Below, one piece after another: positions 25,977-34,502 of a DNA stretch of 64,000 nucleotides (positions are counted from its first letter, which is position 1; the number at the start of each line of letters is the position of its first letter). A program made the translations under genes and the position numbers. The DNA is taken from contig JBQTHD010000010.1 of assembly GCA_052390275.1 (NCBI GenBank), forward strand, positions 62,001 to 126,000, given 5' to 3'. The notes beneath the pieces were generated by a model. The model did no database searches, had not been told where the DNA came from, and worked only from the letters and a program-made list of their open reading frames with translations. This DNA is from JBQTHD01 sp052390275 (GTDB taxonomy: Bacteria; Actinomycetota; Acidimicrobiia; Acidimicrobiales; AC-14).

Positions 25977-26866
25977 TCCACCATCGTACGGAGAGCGTGA
26001 GACAACGCTTCGCGATTCACGAGGTACAGGGAACTGGCGAACTCCTTAGCGAGTGTGCTCATCCGGTCCTCGGGCAAGTCGTCCATGAGCTCGTCCAGAT
26101 CAGGACCGTCAGCCAGAGCGCCCGCCCAGTGTCGCCGGACATGCTCGGCGGTAAGACCCAGGGCCAACACGATGGCGGCGATGGGTGAGGGCCGGGCCTC
26201 GAACTTGGTCCGAGCGCCGGCTGCGTACCCGGCGGCAGTCCGGTTCCCGCGGCCAGCCAGACGTTCGAGGCGCTCGTCGTCGCTGATCTGGAACCCGAGG
26301 CAGGATGCGTGATCGAAGCTCGGCGACAGGCGCTGGCCGGCCGGGCCTCGGATCGTGGCCCAGTTGTCCTGATGCCGATCGGTGTTGCCCACGAGCGCGT
26401 CGAGAGCGAGGTAGCCGACAAACCAATCGAAAGCGGTCGGGAGTCTGGTGGAAGGTTCGGGCGGCCCCACGCCCGCGAGTGCCCGGGCAACGGCTTCGAC
26501 CGTGTAGCCGCTCCGGTCGTGAGGCTCGCTGGCGCGGACGCCGATCTCGTCGAGGAGCTCGTTGCCGTGAACCAGCGTCTCCATCCTGTCGTCCGAGACC
26601 TTTCGGCTGATGACGCCGAACCGCTCGGCACGGGTCGCCAACTCGACCGTGGCGACCGGCACACCGAGTCTCTGGCCGAGCCGACGAGCGACCACCTCTG
26701 CCCAGTCGTCGCCCTTCCGGAACGATCCGTGACGAGCGTCGTGGTGCATCGTCGACTCCTTCCACAGCCACAGCTCTCCGATCGGGCTTCGGAGCCATTG
26801 CTTCGGCTTGGTCCCCAGATACTCCTCGTCGGCCGGCTCCCAGGCGGTGACGTCGACGGATGTCAC
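25973..26866 (-). CDS. HipA-like Ser/Thr kinase domain protein
   Basis: 297 residues. GELWLWKES holds the probable ATP-binding lysine; the catalytic loop ALVGNTDRHQDNWATI carries the HipA-type NTDRHxxN signature, followed by LSPSFDHASCLGFQ as the metal-binding DHA/DFG-like motif. The HipA N-terminal subdomain is missing and is instead encoded by the next gene downstream. The GTG start overlaps a preceding 26-codon frame by four bases. No HTH antitoxin (HipB) is recognisable nearby. Likely a regulatory or toxic kinase acting on a cytosolic protein. Confidence 0.82.
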   Translation of the reverse strand: MTSVDVTAWEPADEEYLGTKPKQWLRSPIGELWLWKESTMHHDARHGSFRKGDDWAEVVARRLGQRLGVPVATVELATRAERFGVISRKVSDDRMETLVHGNELLDEIGVRASEPHDRSGYTVEAVARALAGVGPPEPSTRLPTAFDWFVGYLALDALVGNTDRHQDNWATIRGPAGQRLSPSFDHASCLGFQISDDERLERLAGRGNRTAAGYAAGARTKFEARPSPIAAIVLALGLTAEHVRRHWAGALADGPDLDELMDDLPEDRMSTLAKEFASSLYLVNREALSHALRTMVE

Positions 26867-26943
26867 GTGGTCAGGTCGATGTCGTCGGCGGTCAGGCCGG
26901 CGGCGGCGCTGCGCTCGAAGTCGAACAGCTCGGTGGTGGTCAC
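26863..26943 (-). CDS. Very small frame coupled to the HipA-like gene
   Basis: A 26-residue frame (GTG start at 26943) reading MTTTELFDFERSAAAGLTADD and ending DLTT; its TGA overlaps the kinase GTG by four bases. It resembles the tail of a longer acidic protein. Just upstream, other short frames such as MKLIDILRRVDERPDFDARSD and VSRREFRLLRGYAWEPVQMAG follow end to end, suggesting a decayed gene. Confidence 0.3.
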   Translation of the reverse strand: MTTTELFDFERSAAAGLTADDIDLTT

Positions 26944-27312
26944 CTGAGGGAGCAGTCGGAGCGAGCGTCGAAGTCGGGGCGCTCGTCGACCCGGCGCAGG
27001 ATGTCGATGAGCTTCATTCAGAACAGGCGGGCGACAAGGTCAGCCAGGCCCGCCATCTGTACTGGCTCCCAGGCATAACCTCGCAGCAGTCGGAACTCGC
27101 GACGGGACACCTGGTCCATCAGCATTGCGGTGCTCGCGGTACCTGCTTCATCTCATCAATCCCTCGGGTCCGGCGTCACCGGTGGTTCAGCGTGAAGCAC
27201 CCACATGCTGCAGCGCACGCCCGGATAGTTCACAGACTTGCTCAACGTCGCGCCGTGCCCACCAACCCCGAGTCTCTGCTCTGAAATAGCCTCTGACCTG
27301 CACTTATACCGG
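26944..27312. other. Decayed DNA between the HipA-like operon and tRNA-Thr
   Basis: About 370 bp with short protein-like frames on the minus strand broken by stops, and a noticeably lower GC content towards 27100-27310 than in core genes. No complete gene. Likely the remains of an inserted element next to the tRNA gene. Confidence 0.45.
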
Positions 27313-27385
27313 AGCCCGAGGTCGGAATCGAACCGACGACCTGCTCATTACGAGTGAGCTGCTCTGCCGACTGAGCTACCCGGGC
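27313..27385 (-). tRNA. tRNA-Thr (anticodon CGT)
   Basis: Minus-strand gene with acceptor GCCCGGG/CTCGGGC (one mismatch-type pair), GCTC D-stem, anticodon stem GCTCA/TGAGC with loop CTCGTAA and T-arm with GGTTCGATTCC. The CCA end is not encoded. Its first ten bases overlap the last codons and stop of holB. It bounds the accessory island at 23-27.3 kb, a usual integration position. Confidence 0.96.
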
Positions 27386-28413
27386 GGGGCGGCCGAGTAT
27401 GGCACGGTCACCTCCGGCTCGGCCCAGGCGCCCAAGGGCGGAAGCTGGAGCAAAAGGGCGGCCAGCAGCAACGATTCGATCGGGTTGCGGCCCAGGGCGG
27501 CGGTGGCCTGGTTGATCAACACCACCGATCGGGCCATTGCCGCCATGGCCGTTAGGCCACCTGGGGTTTTCGAGACGGTCGCCTCGGTCAGCGCGTCTCG
27601 GTACTCCCTGGCCAGGATGTCCAGGCCGGCGGCCAGGCCCTCGACCCGCCGGCGCCTGGCCTGGCGCCGGCGCTCATCGACGGCTTGGCGACCCAACTCC
27701 TTCTCGCCTGGTCCGGCCCTCGAACCCCCGGACAGGTCAGATTCCGCCCCTGCCGCCGGAGCCGGGGGCTGCTCCTCGCTTGCCTGGCCGATGAACTCGA
27801 CGATCTCCTCTACCGCCTGGCTGACCGTCCGGCCGGTGCCATCGAGTTTCCGGGGGATCTGACGCCAGAAGTTCACCACGGCCGGGTCCCAACCCGAGTC
27901 ATGCGATGCCCGATCCAGGCGGGGCGAGGCAAAGTCGATGCGCGAACAACGCGAAGCCACCGTCACAAGGTAGGCGGGAACATGGTCGGCCAGGATGATG
28001 AACACCGTGGTGGCCGGAGGCTCCTCGATGGTCTTGAGCAGGGCCGGGGCCACCGCCCCGGCCAGGTGCAGATCGACGAGGATCAGTACGGTCCGATCGG
28101 CCTCGTGGGGTGAGCGCATGGCCACGCGCCCCACCTCGCGGCCCTGATCCATGGTCAGCGCCGCTCCGACCCGCTCGAACAGGTTGACGTCCGGGTGAGT
28201 TGCTTCCAGCGCCCGCCGGCAGTCGGTGCAGGTTCCGCACCCTCCTCGGCGACAGACCAGGGCGGCGGCCAGGGCCAGGGCCCCGGCCCGCTTGGGGGCA
28301 TCGGCGGGACCGACCAGCAGGTAGGCATGGACGGGGTCGGCAGCGGCCGCGACCAGATGTCGGCGGGGCCGCTCCTGGTCCACGTTGGCCTCGACGACCG
28401 GAACGGCATTCAT
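27376..28413 (-). CDS. holB: DNA polymerase III delta' subunit
   Basis: Clamp-loader subunit. 345 residues from the ATG at 28413, which overlaps the tmk stop (ATGA). DnaX-like features are HAYLLVGPADAPKRAGALALAAALV in the Walker A position (degenerate, as in delta'), a zinc module CRRGGCGTCTDCRRAL, and TVLILVDLHLAGAVAPALLKTIEEPPATTVFIILADH with the ASRCSRIDFASP sensor region. A Gly/Ala/Glu-rich insertion lies near residue 210. The stop TAG is inside the tRNA-Thr gene. Confidence 0.93.
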   Translation of the reverse strand: MNAVPVVEANVDQERPRRHLVAAAADPVHAYLLVGPADAPKRAGALALAAALVCRRGGCGTCTDCRRALEATHPDVNLFERVGAALTMDQGREVGRVAMRSPHEADRTVLILVDLHLAGAVAPALLKTIEEPPATTVFIILADHVPAYLVTVASRCSRIDFASPRLDRASHDSGWDPAVVNFWRQIPRKLDGTGRTVSQAVEEIVEFIGQASEEQPPAPAAGAESDLSGGSRAGPGEKELGRQAVDERRRQARRRRVEGLAAGLDILAREYRDALTEATVSKTPGGLTAMAAMARSVVLINQATAALGRNPIESLLLAALLLQLPPLGAWAEPEVTVPYSAAPPG

Positions 28414-29099
28414 CGGGGGTCGAGGGTGGTCCACGCCTGCCACACCCGGCTGGCAACTTCGGCTATCGACGCGTCACCGTCGACCACCCGCCATCGGCCG
28501 GGGTCTGCTGCGGCCAAAGCCCGGTAGCCGTGAGCCACCCGGGAGTGGAACTCCCGGCCAGCCGCCTCGATCCGGTCGGGATGGGGGCCCGCCCGTTGGT
28601 CGGCCACTGTCGCCGGCACCTCGAGCAGGATCACGAGGTCCGGGTCCACGCCCCCCGCCGCCCAACGGCTCACCGCCTCCAGCCAGGCCACCTCCAGGCC
28701 CCGGCCGAAGCCCTGGTAGGCCACCGTGGAAGCGGTGTAGCGATCACTGACCACGTGGCGCCCGGCGGCCAGCGCCGGGCCGATCACCCGAGCCACATGC
28801 TGGGCCCGAGCGGCCATCATCATCAGGGCCTCCGCCCGGTCGTCGACCCGTTCGGCCTCCCCCTCCGGACTGGTTGTGCCAGCAGGAGCCAGCATGGCCG
28901 CCCGGATGGTCTCACCCAACGCCGTCCCCCCCGGCTCCCGGGTCAGAACCGCGCCCAAACGGTCGGCCAGGATCCGGGCCTGGGTGGACTTGCCACACCC
29001 TTCGCCGCCCTCGAGGACCACGAAGCGCCCGACCGCCTCCCGCTCGCTGCCAGGTGCACTCGACTCGAGAGAGGCCCTGGCCAAGCTCGGGCCGGTCAC
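28410..29099 (-). CDS. tmk: Thymidylate kinase
   Basis: Phosphorylates dTMP to dTDP. P-loop VVLEGGEGCGKSTQARILADRL, DR(Y) motif VVSDRYTASTVAYQGFGRG and the REPGGTALGETIR loop are all present. The GTG at 29099 overlaps the stop of the upstream MFS gene (GTGA) and gives 229 residues with a short N-terminal extension. Directly upstream of holB, an arrangement widespread in bacteria. Confidence 0.95.
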   Translation of the reverse strand: MTGPSLARASLESSAPGSEREAVGRFVVLEGGEGCGKSTQARILADRLGAVLTREPGGTALGETIRAAMLAPAGTTSPEGEAERVDDRAEALMMMAARAQHVARVIGPALAAGRHVVSDRYTASTVAYQGFGRGLEVAWLEAVSRWAAGGVDPDLVILLEVPATVADQRAGPHPDRIEAAGREFHSRVAHGYRALAAADPGRWRVVDGDASIAEVASRVWQAWTTLDPR

Positions 29100-30370
29100 C
29101 TGGAGGAGCCGGCCACGGGTGCCCACAGGTTGCGCATGGCGCCGACTCCGGCGAGCAGGATCACCGCCGAACCCAGCCACAGGGTCACCCGGACCCCGGG
29201 GGCGGGCGTCACCCCGTCCAGAATGCTCGCGAGTAGCGGGGCCAGCGACAACGAGATCAACAGGCACAGACGCGACAGGGTGTACAGGGTGGCGAAGGTC
29301 CGACCCCGAAGGTTGTTATCCACCGACTGGCCCAGGATGGTGAAGCCCAACACGTAGACGGCTCCGGCACAGATGCCCATCCCGGCGATGAACGTCATGG
29401 TTACCGCCAGTGTGGAGGTGGAGACGGCGGCCAGCATGCAGGCTCCCGCCCCCAGGACGGCCAGGGGGAACATCCGCCGTTGGTCCAGGCGGTTCTGAAG
29501 AGCGGAAAGGGCGACTACACCAACGGCGAGGCCCGAGCCCAAAGCGGTGAGCAGCAGACCGAAGCCGGGTGGGCCGGCCTTGAGCACCTCGGTGGAATAG
29601 GTGGGCCCCAGCGGAGCGATCATGCCCCCGCCAATCAGACCGGTTCCTAGCCCGAGGATCACCGCACGCACCACCTTGTTGGAACCGACGAAGCGCCAGC
29701 CCTCCCGAATCTCGGCCAGGGCTCCCTGGCCCTTGCCCCGGGGCGTGTCCGGCCGGGTGTCGGGCAGTGCGAGGGTGGAGATGAGCACCGCGGAGGCGAA
29801 GAAGGTGAGCACGTCGCCGTAGATGGCCAGGGTCTCCTGGTTGAGGCGAAGGGACTCGAACATCCCCTGGTCGGCCAACCACTGCGACACCTTGGTCAAC
29901 GACGCGAACAATGCCGATCCGATGGGGAAAGTCCCGTAGGCGGCGACAAGGGAGAGAGAGTTGGCCCGGGTCAACTGCGAGTCATCGACGAGGTTGGGAA
30001 CCGACGCCTCCTTGGCCGGCGACCACAACAGCGTCAGGACCTCGAGTGCCAGAGAGGCGACGAACAGCCCCTGCACGGTGTCCACCGTCGGCAGAGACAA
30101 CAGGACCAGGCCGCGGCCGATGTCGCAGGCGACCATGACCCGCTTGCGGTTCCATCGGTCGACCAGCACTCCGCCGACGGAGGCCAGAAAGAACCCCGGG
30201 ATCATGCGGGCGCTCATGACCAGGGCGATGGCCGCCTCCGGCGAGGTTCCACCCACCCGGGCTGTAACCGACAGAACGGCTACCAGGCCGATCCAGTCTC
30301 CGAGCGATGACACCACCTGGGCCAACCACAGCCGAAGGAACGATGGCGACCCGGCCAGGCTCAGGGTCAT
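29096..30370 (-). CDS. MFS transporter
   Basis: 424 residues from the ATG at 30370. Around twelve hydrophobic segments, starting SFLRLWLAQVVSSLGDWIGLVAVLSV, and the loop motif GGVLVDRWNRKRVMVACD after helix 2 match the major facilitator superfamily, in the subgroup of drug-efflux-like proteins that includes MFS_3. The C-terminal half carries QNRLDQRRMFPLAVLGAGACML. It lies between topA (13 bp gap) and tmk in one transcription direction. Substrate unknown. Confidence 0.88.
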   Translation of the reverse strand: MTLSLAGSPSFLRLWLAQVVSSLGDWIGLVAVLSVTARVGGTSPEAAIALVMSARMIPGFFLASVGGVLVDRWNRKRVMVACDIGRGLVLLSLPTVDTVQGLFVASLALEVLTLLWSPAKEASVPNLVDDSQLTRANSLSLVAAYGTFPIGSALFASLTKVSQWLADQGMFESLRLNQETLAIYGDVLTFFASAVLISTLALPDTRPDTPRGKGQGALAEIREGWRFVGSNKVVRAVILGLGTGLIGGGMIAPLGPTYSTEVLKAGPPGFGLLLTALGSGLAVGVVALSALQNRLDQRRMFPLAVLGAGACMLAAVSTSTLAVTMTFIAGMGICAGAVYVLGFTILGQSVDNNLRGRTFATLYTLSRLCLLISLSLAPLLASILDGVTPAPGVRVTLWLGSAVILLAGVGAMRNLWAPVAGSSR

Positions 30371-30383
30371 GGCCGCTGCACTC

Positions 30384-33300
30384 TCAGGTTGGACGTGGTC
30401 GGCCGGCCCCCGGTCCGCCCGCCTTTCGCACGATCCTGGTCCCCGCCGTCGGTGCTCCGTCGGCGTTGGTGCCACCGGACTTACGCACAGTCCTGGTCCC
30501 GGTCGACTTGGTCCCGGCCGACTTGGTCCCGGCCGACTTCGCTCCGGTTGGCTTGCGCACGGCTTTGGCCGGCGCCTTGGCTCCGGCGGCCTTGGTGGCG
30601 GTTCGACCCCCGGACGAACGGCTGGCGGTGCGCTTGGGCGCGGGTCCACGCTCACGCCGGATGGCCAGGAGTTCCGCAGCCCGCTCCGGGGTGACCGAGG
30701 CCGGGTCGTCGCCCGAGCGCAGGGATGCGTTGGTGGTGCCGTCGGTCACGTAGGGCCCGAACCGTCCCTCCTTGAGCAGGATCGGAGCTTCGGTCACCGG
30801 GTCCGGGCCGAGGTCACGCAGCGGCGGAGCCGCCGCCGCCCGGCCCCGGGTGCGGGGTTGGGCCAGCAGTTCCAAGGCGGCGGCAAGGGTGACGGTGAAC
30901 AGGTCGTCTTCGCTGGCCAGACTGCGGCTGTCGGTTCCCTTCTTTACGTATGGCCCGTACCGGCCCAGTAGGGCGGATATCTCCACGCCGTCGACGGGGT
31001 CGACCCCAAGAAGCCGGGGCAGCGACAAAAGGGCCAGAGCGTCCTCGAGGGTCACCGTCTCGACCGACATGGACTTGAGCAGCGAGGCGGTGGCCGGCTT
31101 CTCTTTGGGAGTGCGGTCCTTGGTGCTGCGTGCGGACTTGGTCACCGGTTCGGTGCGATCGGCCGGTTCGGCACCAGCGGTGGGTTCGGTGCGAGCCGCC
31201 GGTCGAGCCAGCCTGGTGGTGGCCGAGGCGGAATCGGAAGGTTCTCGCGGTCCTCCGACCAGCACGGGTTCAGAAGCGCCATCAGCCGATCCGTCGGATG
31301 GCTGGGCAGGCGTCGGGTCCGAGTCGTTCTGGGCACCATTGGTAGAGGTGGGTGCCTCATCGGTGCCAGTTCCGCCCCGCTGTACGTAGGGCCCGAAGCG
31401 CCCTACCCGGACCACCACTTCCAACCCGGTGGCCGGGTCGGTGCCCAGGAGGCGGTCGCCGCTGGGGGCGGCCAGCAACTCCTCGGCCTTGGGGACGGTC
31501 AGTTCGTCGGGGGCCAGGTCCGGGGGGATGGCGGCGGTGTCAGCTCCTCGGCTCACGTAGGGCCCGTAACGGCCGACCCGGACCACCACTTCGATCCCGT
31601 CGGAATCGAGGCCCAGGGTGATGGAGTTGACCGACCGGGCGTCGATGTCCTCCAGGCGCTCGGAAACCATGGCTCGAAGCCCCGGCGTTCCGTTTCCGAA
31701 GTAGAACCGGCCAAGCCAGGGAGCCGACTCCTTGTCCCCGCCGGCGATGCCGTCGAGGTCGTCCTCCATCCGGGCGGTGAAGGCGTAGTCGACCAGGTCG
31801 GAGAAGTGCTGCTCCAGAAGACCCACAACGGCGAAGGCGGTGAAGGTGGGGATCAGAGCCGAACCCCGCTTCCACACATATCCCCGGTCCAAGATGGTGG
31901 CGATGATGGAGGCGTAGGTGGACGGCCGTCCCACGCCCATGTCCTCCAGGGCCTTGACCAGGGAGGCCTCGGTGAACCGGGCCGGGGGGGAGGTGGCGTG
32001 GTCCTTGGCCTCCAGGCTTGTCAGCCCCAGAGGGTCGCCGACAGCCAGGGCGGGCAGGCGAACTTCGGCGTCTTCCAACTCCGCGGTGGGGTCGTCGGAG
32101 CCTTCCACGTAGGCCCGGAGGAACCCGGGGAAGTGGATCACCCGCCCGCTGGCGGCGAAAACCGCCATCTCGCCGGTGGTGGAGGTGGCTTCGATCTTGA
32201 CGGCCACGCTGGAACCAGACACGTCGACCATCTGGGAGGCGACTGTGCGCTTCCAGATCAGTTCGTACAGCGCCCGCTCGTCGGCCCCCAACTCTGAGCG
32301 CACCTGGTCGGGGGTCCTGAAGGTCTCCCCTGCCGGCCGGATGGCCTCGTGGGCCTCTTGGGCGTTGCGGACCTTGGTGGCGTAGGTGCGGGGATTCTTC
32401 GGGACGTACTCGGGCCCGTAAAGGGCGGCGGCCTGGGCCCGGGCGGCGGCGGTGGCGGTGGCCGAGAGCGAGGTTGAGTCGGTGCGCATGTAGGTGATGA
32501 AACCGTTTTCGTACAGTCTCTGGGCTACCGACATGGTGCGGGCGCTCGGGAAGCGCAACTTCCTTCCGGCCTCCTGCTGGAGGGTGGAGGTCATGAACGG
32601 CGCGTAGGGCGTCCGCCTGTAGGGCTTCTCCTCGACCGCGATCACCCGGGGAATCGACGATCTCAGTCGATCGGCCAGTTGGCGGGCCGCATCCAGATCC
32701 AGATGGACAAGGGGAGCTTTACCCAGCGGGGCCACCAGGTTGCCGGAAGGATCGAAGTCCCGGCCCGTGGCCACCCGGCGCGAATCGATGGCAACCAGGG
32801 TGGCAGGAAAGTCCTCATGTCCTTTGGAATCGGGCCCATCGCCATCGCGCCCTTGGGAATCGCCCCCATTGCCACTGGAGCCTTGGGCATTCGTCCCCTT
32901 GGTGAGAGTGGCTTCCAGGCCGGCGTAGTTGGCCGAACCGAAGCGCATCCGGGCCCGCTCCCGCTCGACGACCACCCGGGTGGCCACGCTCTGCACCCGG
33001 CCGGCCGACAGCCGGGGCAGGATCTTGCGCCAAAGAACGGGGGAGACCTCGTAGCCGTAGAGCCGGTCCAGGATGCGGCGGGCCTCCTGGGCGTCGACGA
33101 GGCGCCGATCCAACTCCCGGGTGTCGTCCAGCGCCCGCCGAATGGCCGAGGCCGTGATCTCGTGGAAGACCATGCGCCGCACCGGAACCCCCCGAGGGGG
33201 CCGCAGGACCTCGAGCAGGTGCCAGGCGATCGACTCCCCTTCGCGGTCCTCATCGGTGGCCAGCAGCAACTCGCTGGCCTGACTGACCGCCTTGCGCAGC

Positions 33301-33632
33301 CGGGCGACCACGTCCTTCTTCTCCCGGCTGATCACGTACAGCGGCTTGAAGCCATCGTCGACGTTTACGCCGAGCCGGGCCCAGGGCGCGGCCTTGTAGG
33401 CGGCGGGAACGTCGGCGGCCCCTTTGGGCAGGTCCCGCACGTGTCCGACCGAGGATTCGACTAGGTAGTCCGACCCCAGGAACCGGGAAATGGTCCTGGC
33501 TTTGGCGGGCGACTCGACGATCACCAGCGCTCGGCCCCCCGCCCCGCCTGCCCTTTTCGCCGGTCGAGACCGGCCGGCCGGCGCGTCCTCAGGCGGCACG
33601 GTGGCTTGGGGTCCGGCATCAGTATCGGGCAT
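30384..33632 (-). CDS. topA: DNA topoisomerase I
   Basis: Type IA topoisomerase relaxing negative supercoils. 1082 residues, longer than the usual 900-950. Toprim domain ALVIVESPAKARTISRFL with LLATDEDREGESIAWHL; catalytic tyrosine in NGFITYMRTDSTSLS; LPRLSAGRVQSVATR. A Gly/Asp-rich insertion (near residue 255) breaks the core. Four C-terminal repeats share the pattern GRYGPYV or GRFGPYV, separated by Ala/Thr/Pro-rich linkers, and the tail is rich in Lys/Ala/Gly-Thr repeats (SAGTKSAGTKSTGTR), as in actinobacterial enzymes that use the tail for processivity. Confidence 0.96.
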   Translation of the reverse strand: MPDTDAGPQATVPPEDAPAGRSRPAKRAGGAGGRALVIVESPAKARTISRFLGSDYLVESSVGHVRDLPKGAADVPAAYKAAPWARLGVNVDDGFKPLYVISREKKDVVARLRKAVSQASELLLATDEDREGESIAWHLLEVLRPPRGVPVRRMVFHEITASAIRRALDDTRELDRRLVDAQEARRILDRLYGYEVSPVLWRKILPRLSAGRVQSVATRVVVERERARMRFGSANYAGLEATLTKGTNAQGSSGNGGDSQGRDGDGPDSKGHEDFPATLVAIDSRRVATGRDFDPSGNLVAPLGKAPLVHLDLDAARQLADRLRSSIPRVIAVEEKPYRRTPYAPFMTSTLQQEAGRKLRFPSARTMSVAQRLYENGFITYMRTDSTSLSATATAAARAQAAALYGPEYVPKNPRTYATKVRNAQEAHEAIRPAGETFRTPDQVRSELGADERALYELIWKRTVASQMVDVSGSSVAVKIEATSTTGEMAVFAASGRVIHFPGFLRAYVEGSDDPTAELEDAEVRLPALAVGDPLGLTSLEAKDHATSPPARFTEASLVKALEDMGVGRPSTYASIIATILDRGYVWKRGSALIPTFTAFAVVGLLEQHFSDLVDYAFTARMEDDLDGIAGGDKESAPWLGRFYFGNGTPGLRAMVSERLEDIDARSVNSITLGLDSDGIEVVVRVGRYGPYVSRGADTAAIPPDLAPDELTVPKAEELLAAPSGDRLLGTDPATGLEVVVRVGRFGPYVQRGGTGTDEAPTSTNGAQNDSDPTPAQPSDGSADGASEPVLVGGPREPSDSASATTRLARPAARTEPTAGAEPADRTEPVTKSARSTKDRTPKEKPATASLLKSMSVETVTLEDALALLSLPRLLGVDPVDGVEISALLGRYGPYVKKGTDSRSLASEDDLFTVTLAAALELLAQPRTRGRAAAAPPLRDLGPDPVTEAPILLKEGRFGPYVTDGTTNASLRSGDDPASVTPERAAELLAIRRERGPAPKRTASRSSGGRTATKAAGAKAPAKAVRKPTGAKSAGTKSAGTKSTGTRTVRKSGGTNADGAPTAGTRIVRKAGGPGAGRPRPT

Positions 33633-33774
33633 GGCGCTTGCAGCATTCCCCAGTCCCGTGGGTCGTTGTCAAGGGGAGCACGGTTCGTGGTCCCCGGCGC
33701 TGGCCCGAACCATGGTCGGGGCCCCGGGGCGGCGGACTCGGAGACGGCGGGTTGTTCGCCTAGGTTCGCCCGCC

Positions 33775-34416
33775 ATGGACCTGGGATCTTTGCTGGGACG
33801 AGACCTGACCGGGCTGCTGGAAGCGGCCGGGACCATCGGCCTCGTGGCCATCATCTTCGCTGAGTCGGGGATCCTGGCCGGCTTCTTCCTGCCGGGGGAC
33901 TCGTTGTTGTTCACCGCCGGCCTGCTGGCCTCTCAGGGCAAGTTGTCGTTGCCTGTGATTCTGGTGGGCTGCTTCCTGGCGGCGGTGGCCGGTGACCAGG
34001 TTGGTTACGTGTTCGGGCGACGGGTGGGCCCAGCGCTGTTCCGCCGACCCAGTTCCCGGCTGTTCAGCCAGCGCAACCTGACGCGGGCGCAGGCCTACTT
34101 CGAGGACCACGGCCCCAAAACGGTGGTGCTGGCGCGCTTCCTGCCCGTGATCCGCACCTTCACCCCGGTGGTGGCCGGCGTGGCGGGCATGGAGTACCGC
34201 CAGTTCGTGATCTACAACGTGGCCGGCGGCTTTGCCTGGGCCGTGGGGCTCATCAGCCTGGGGTACATCCTGGGCGAGGTCGTTCCCGAGATCGAGAAGT
34301 ACCTGATTCCGGCCGTCCTGGTAATCGCCGCCGTGTCCTTCGTGCCGGTCATCAAGGAGTTGGCCAGCCTCCGGCGGGAGGCCAAAGCCGCCGGAGGCCA
34401 GGCTGCGGGCGAATAA
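33775..34416 (+). CDS. DedA family membrane protein
   Basis: 213 residues. ESGILAGFFLPGDSLLFTAGLLA is the hallmark ExGxxxP(GDxxL) block; FGRRVGPALFRRPSSRLF and ARFLPVIRTFTPVVAGVAGMEYRQF complete the SNARE-associated/DedA signature. Several membrane segments and a charged C-terminal tail. DedA proteins act in lipid and undecaprenyl-phosphate recycling. Divergent from topA over a 140-bp promoter interval. Downstream, a 14-bp repeat (GGGACGCAGAGCCC, three times, 34436-34480) lies before the convergent pyrophosphatase stop. Confidence 0.92.
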   Translation: MDLGSLLGRDLTGLLEAAGTIGLVAIIFAESGILAGFFLPGDSLLFTAGLLASQGKLSLPVILVGCFLAAVAGDQVGYVFGRRVGPALFRRPSSRLFSQRNLTRAQAYFEDHGPKTVVLARFLPVIRTFTPVVAGVAGMEYRQFVIYNVAGGFAWAVGLISLGYILGEVVPEIEKYLIPAVLVIAAVSFVPVIKELASLRREAKAAGGQAAGE

Positions 34417-34502
34417 TCGGGCCTAGCGGACCCAACGGGAGCAGAGCCCGGGACGCAGAGCCCGGGACGCAGAGCCCGCGATGCCGAGGTCAGCAACAAC
34501 GC

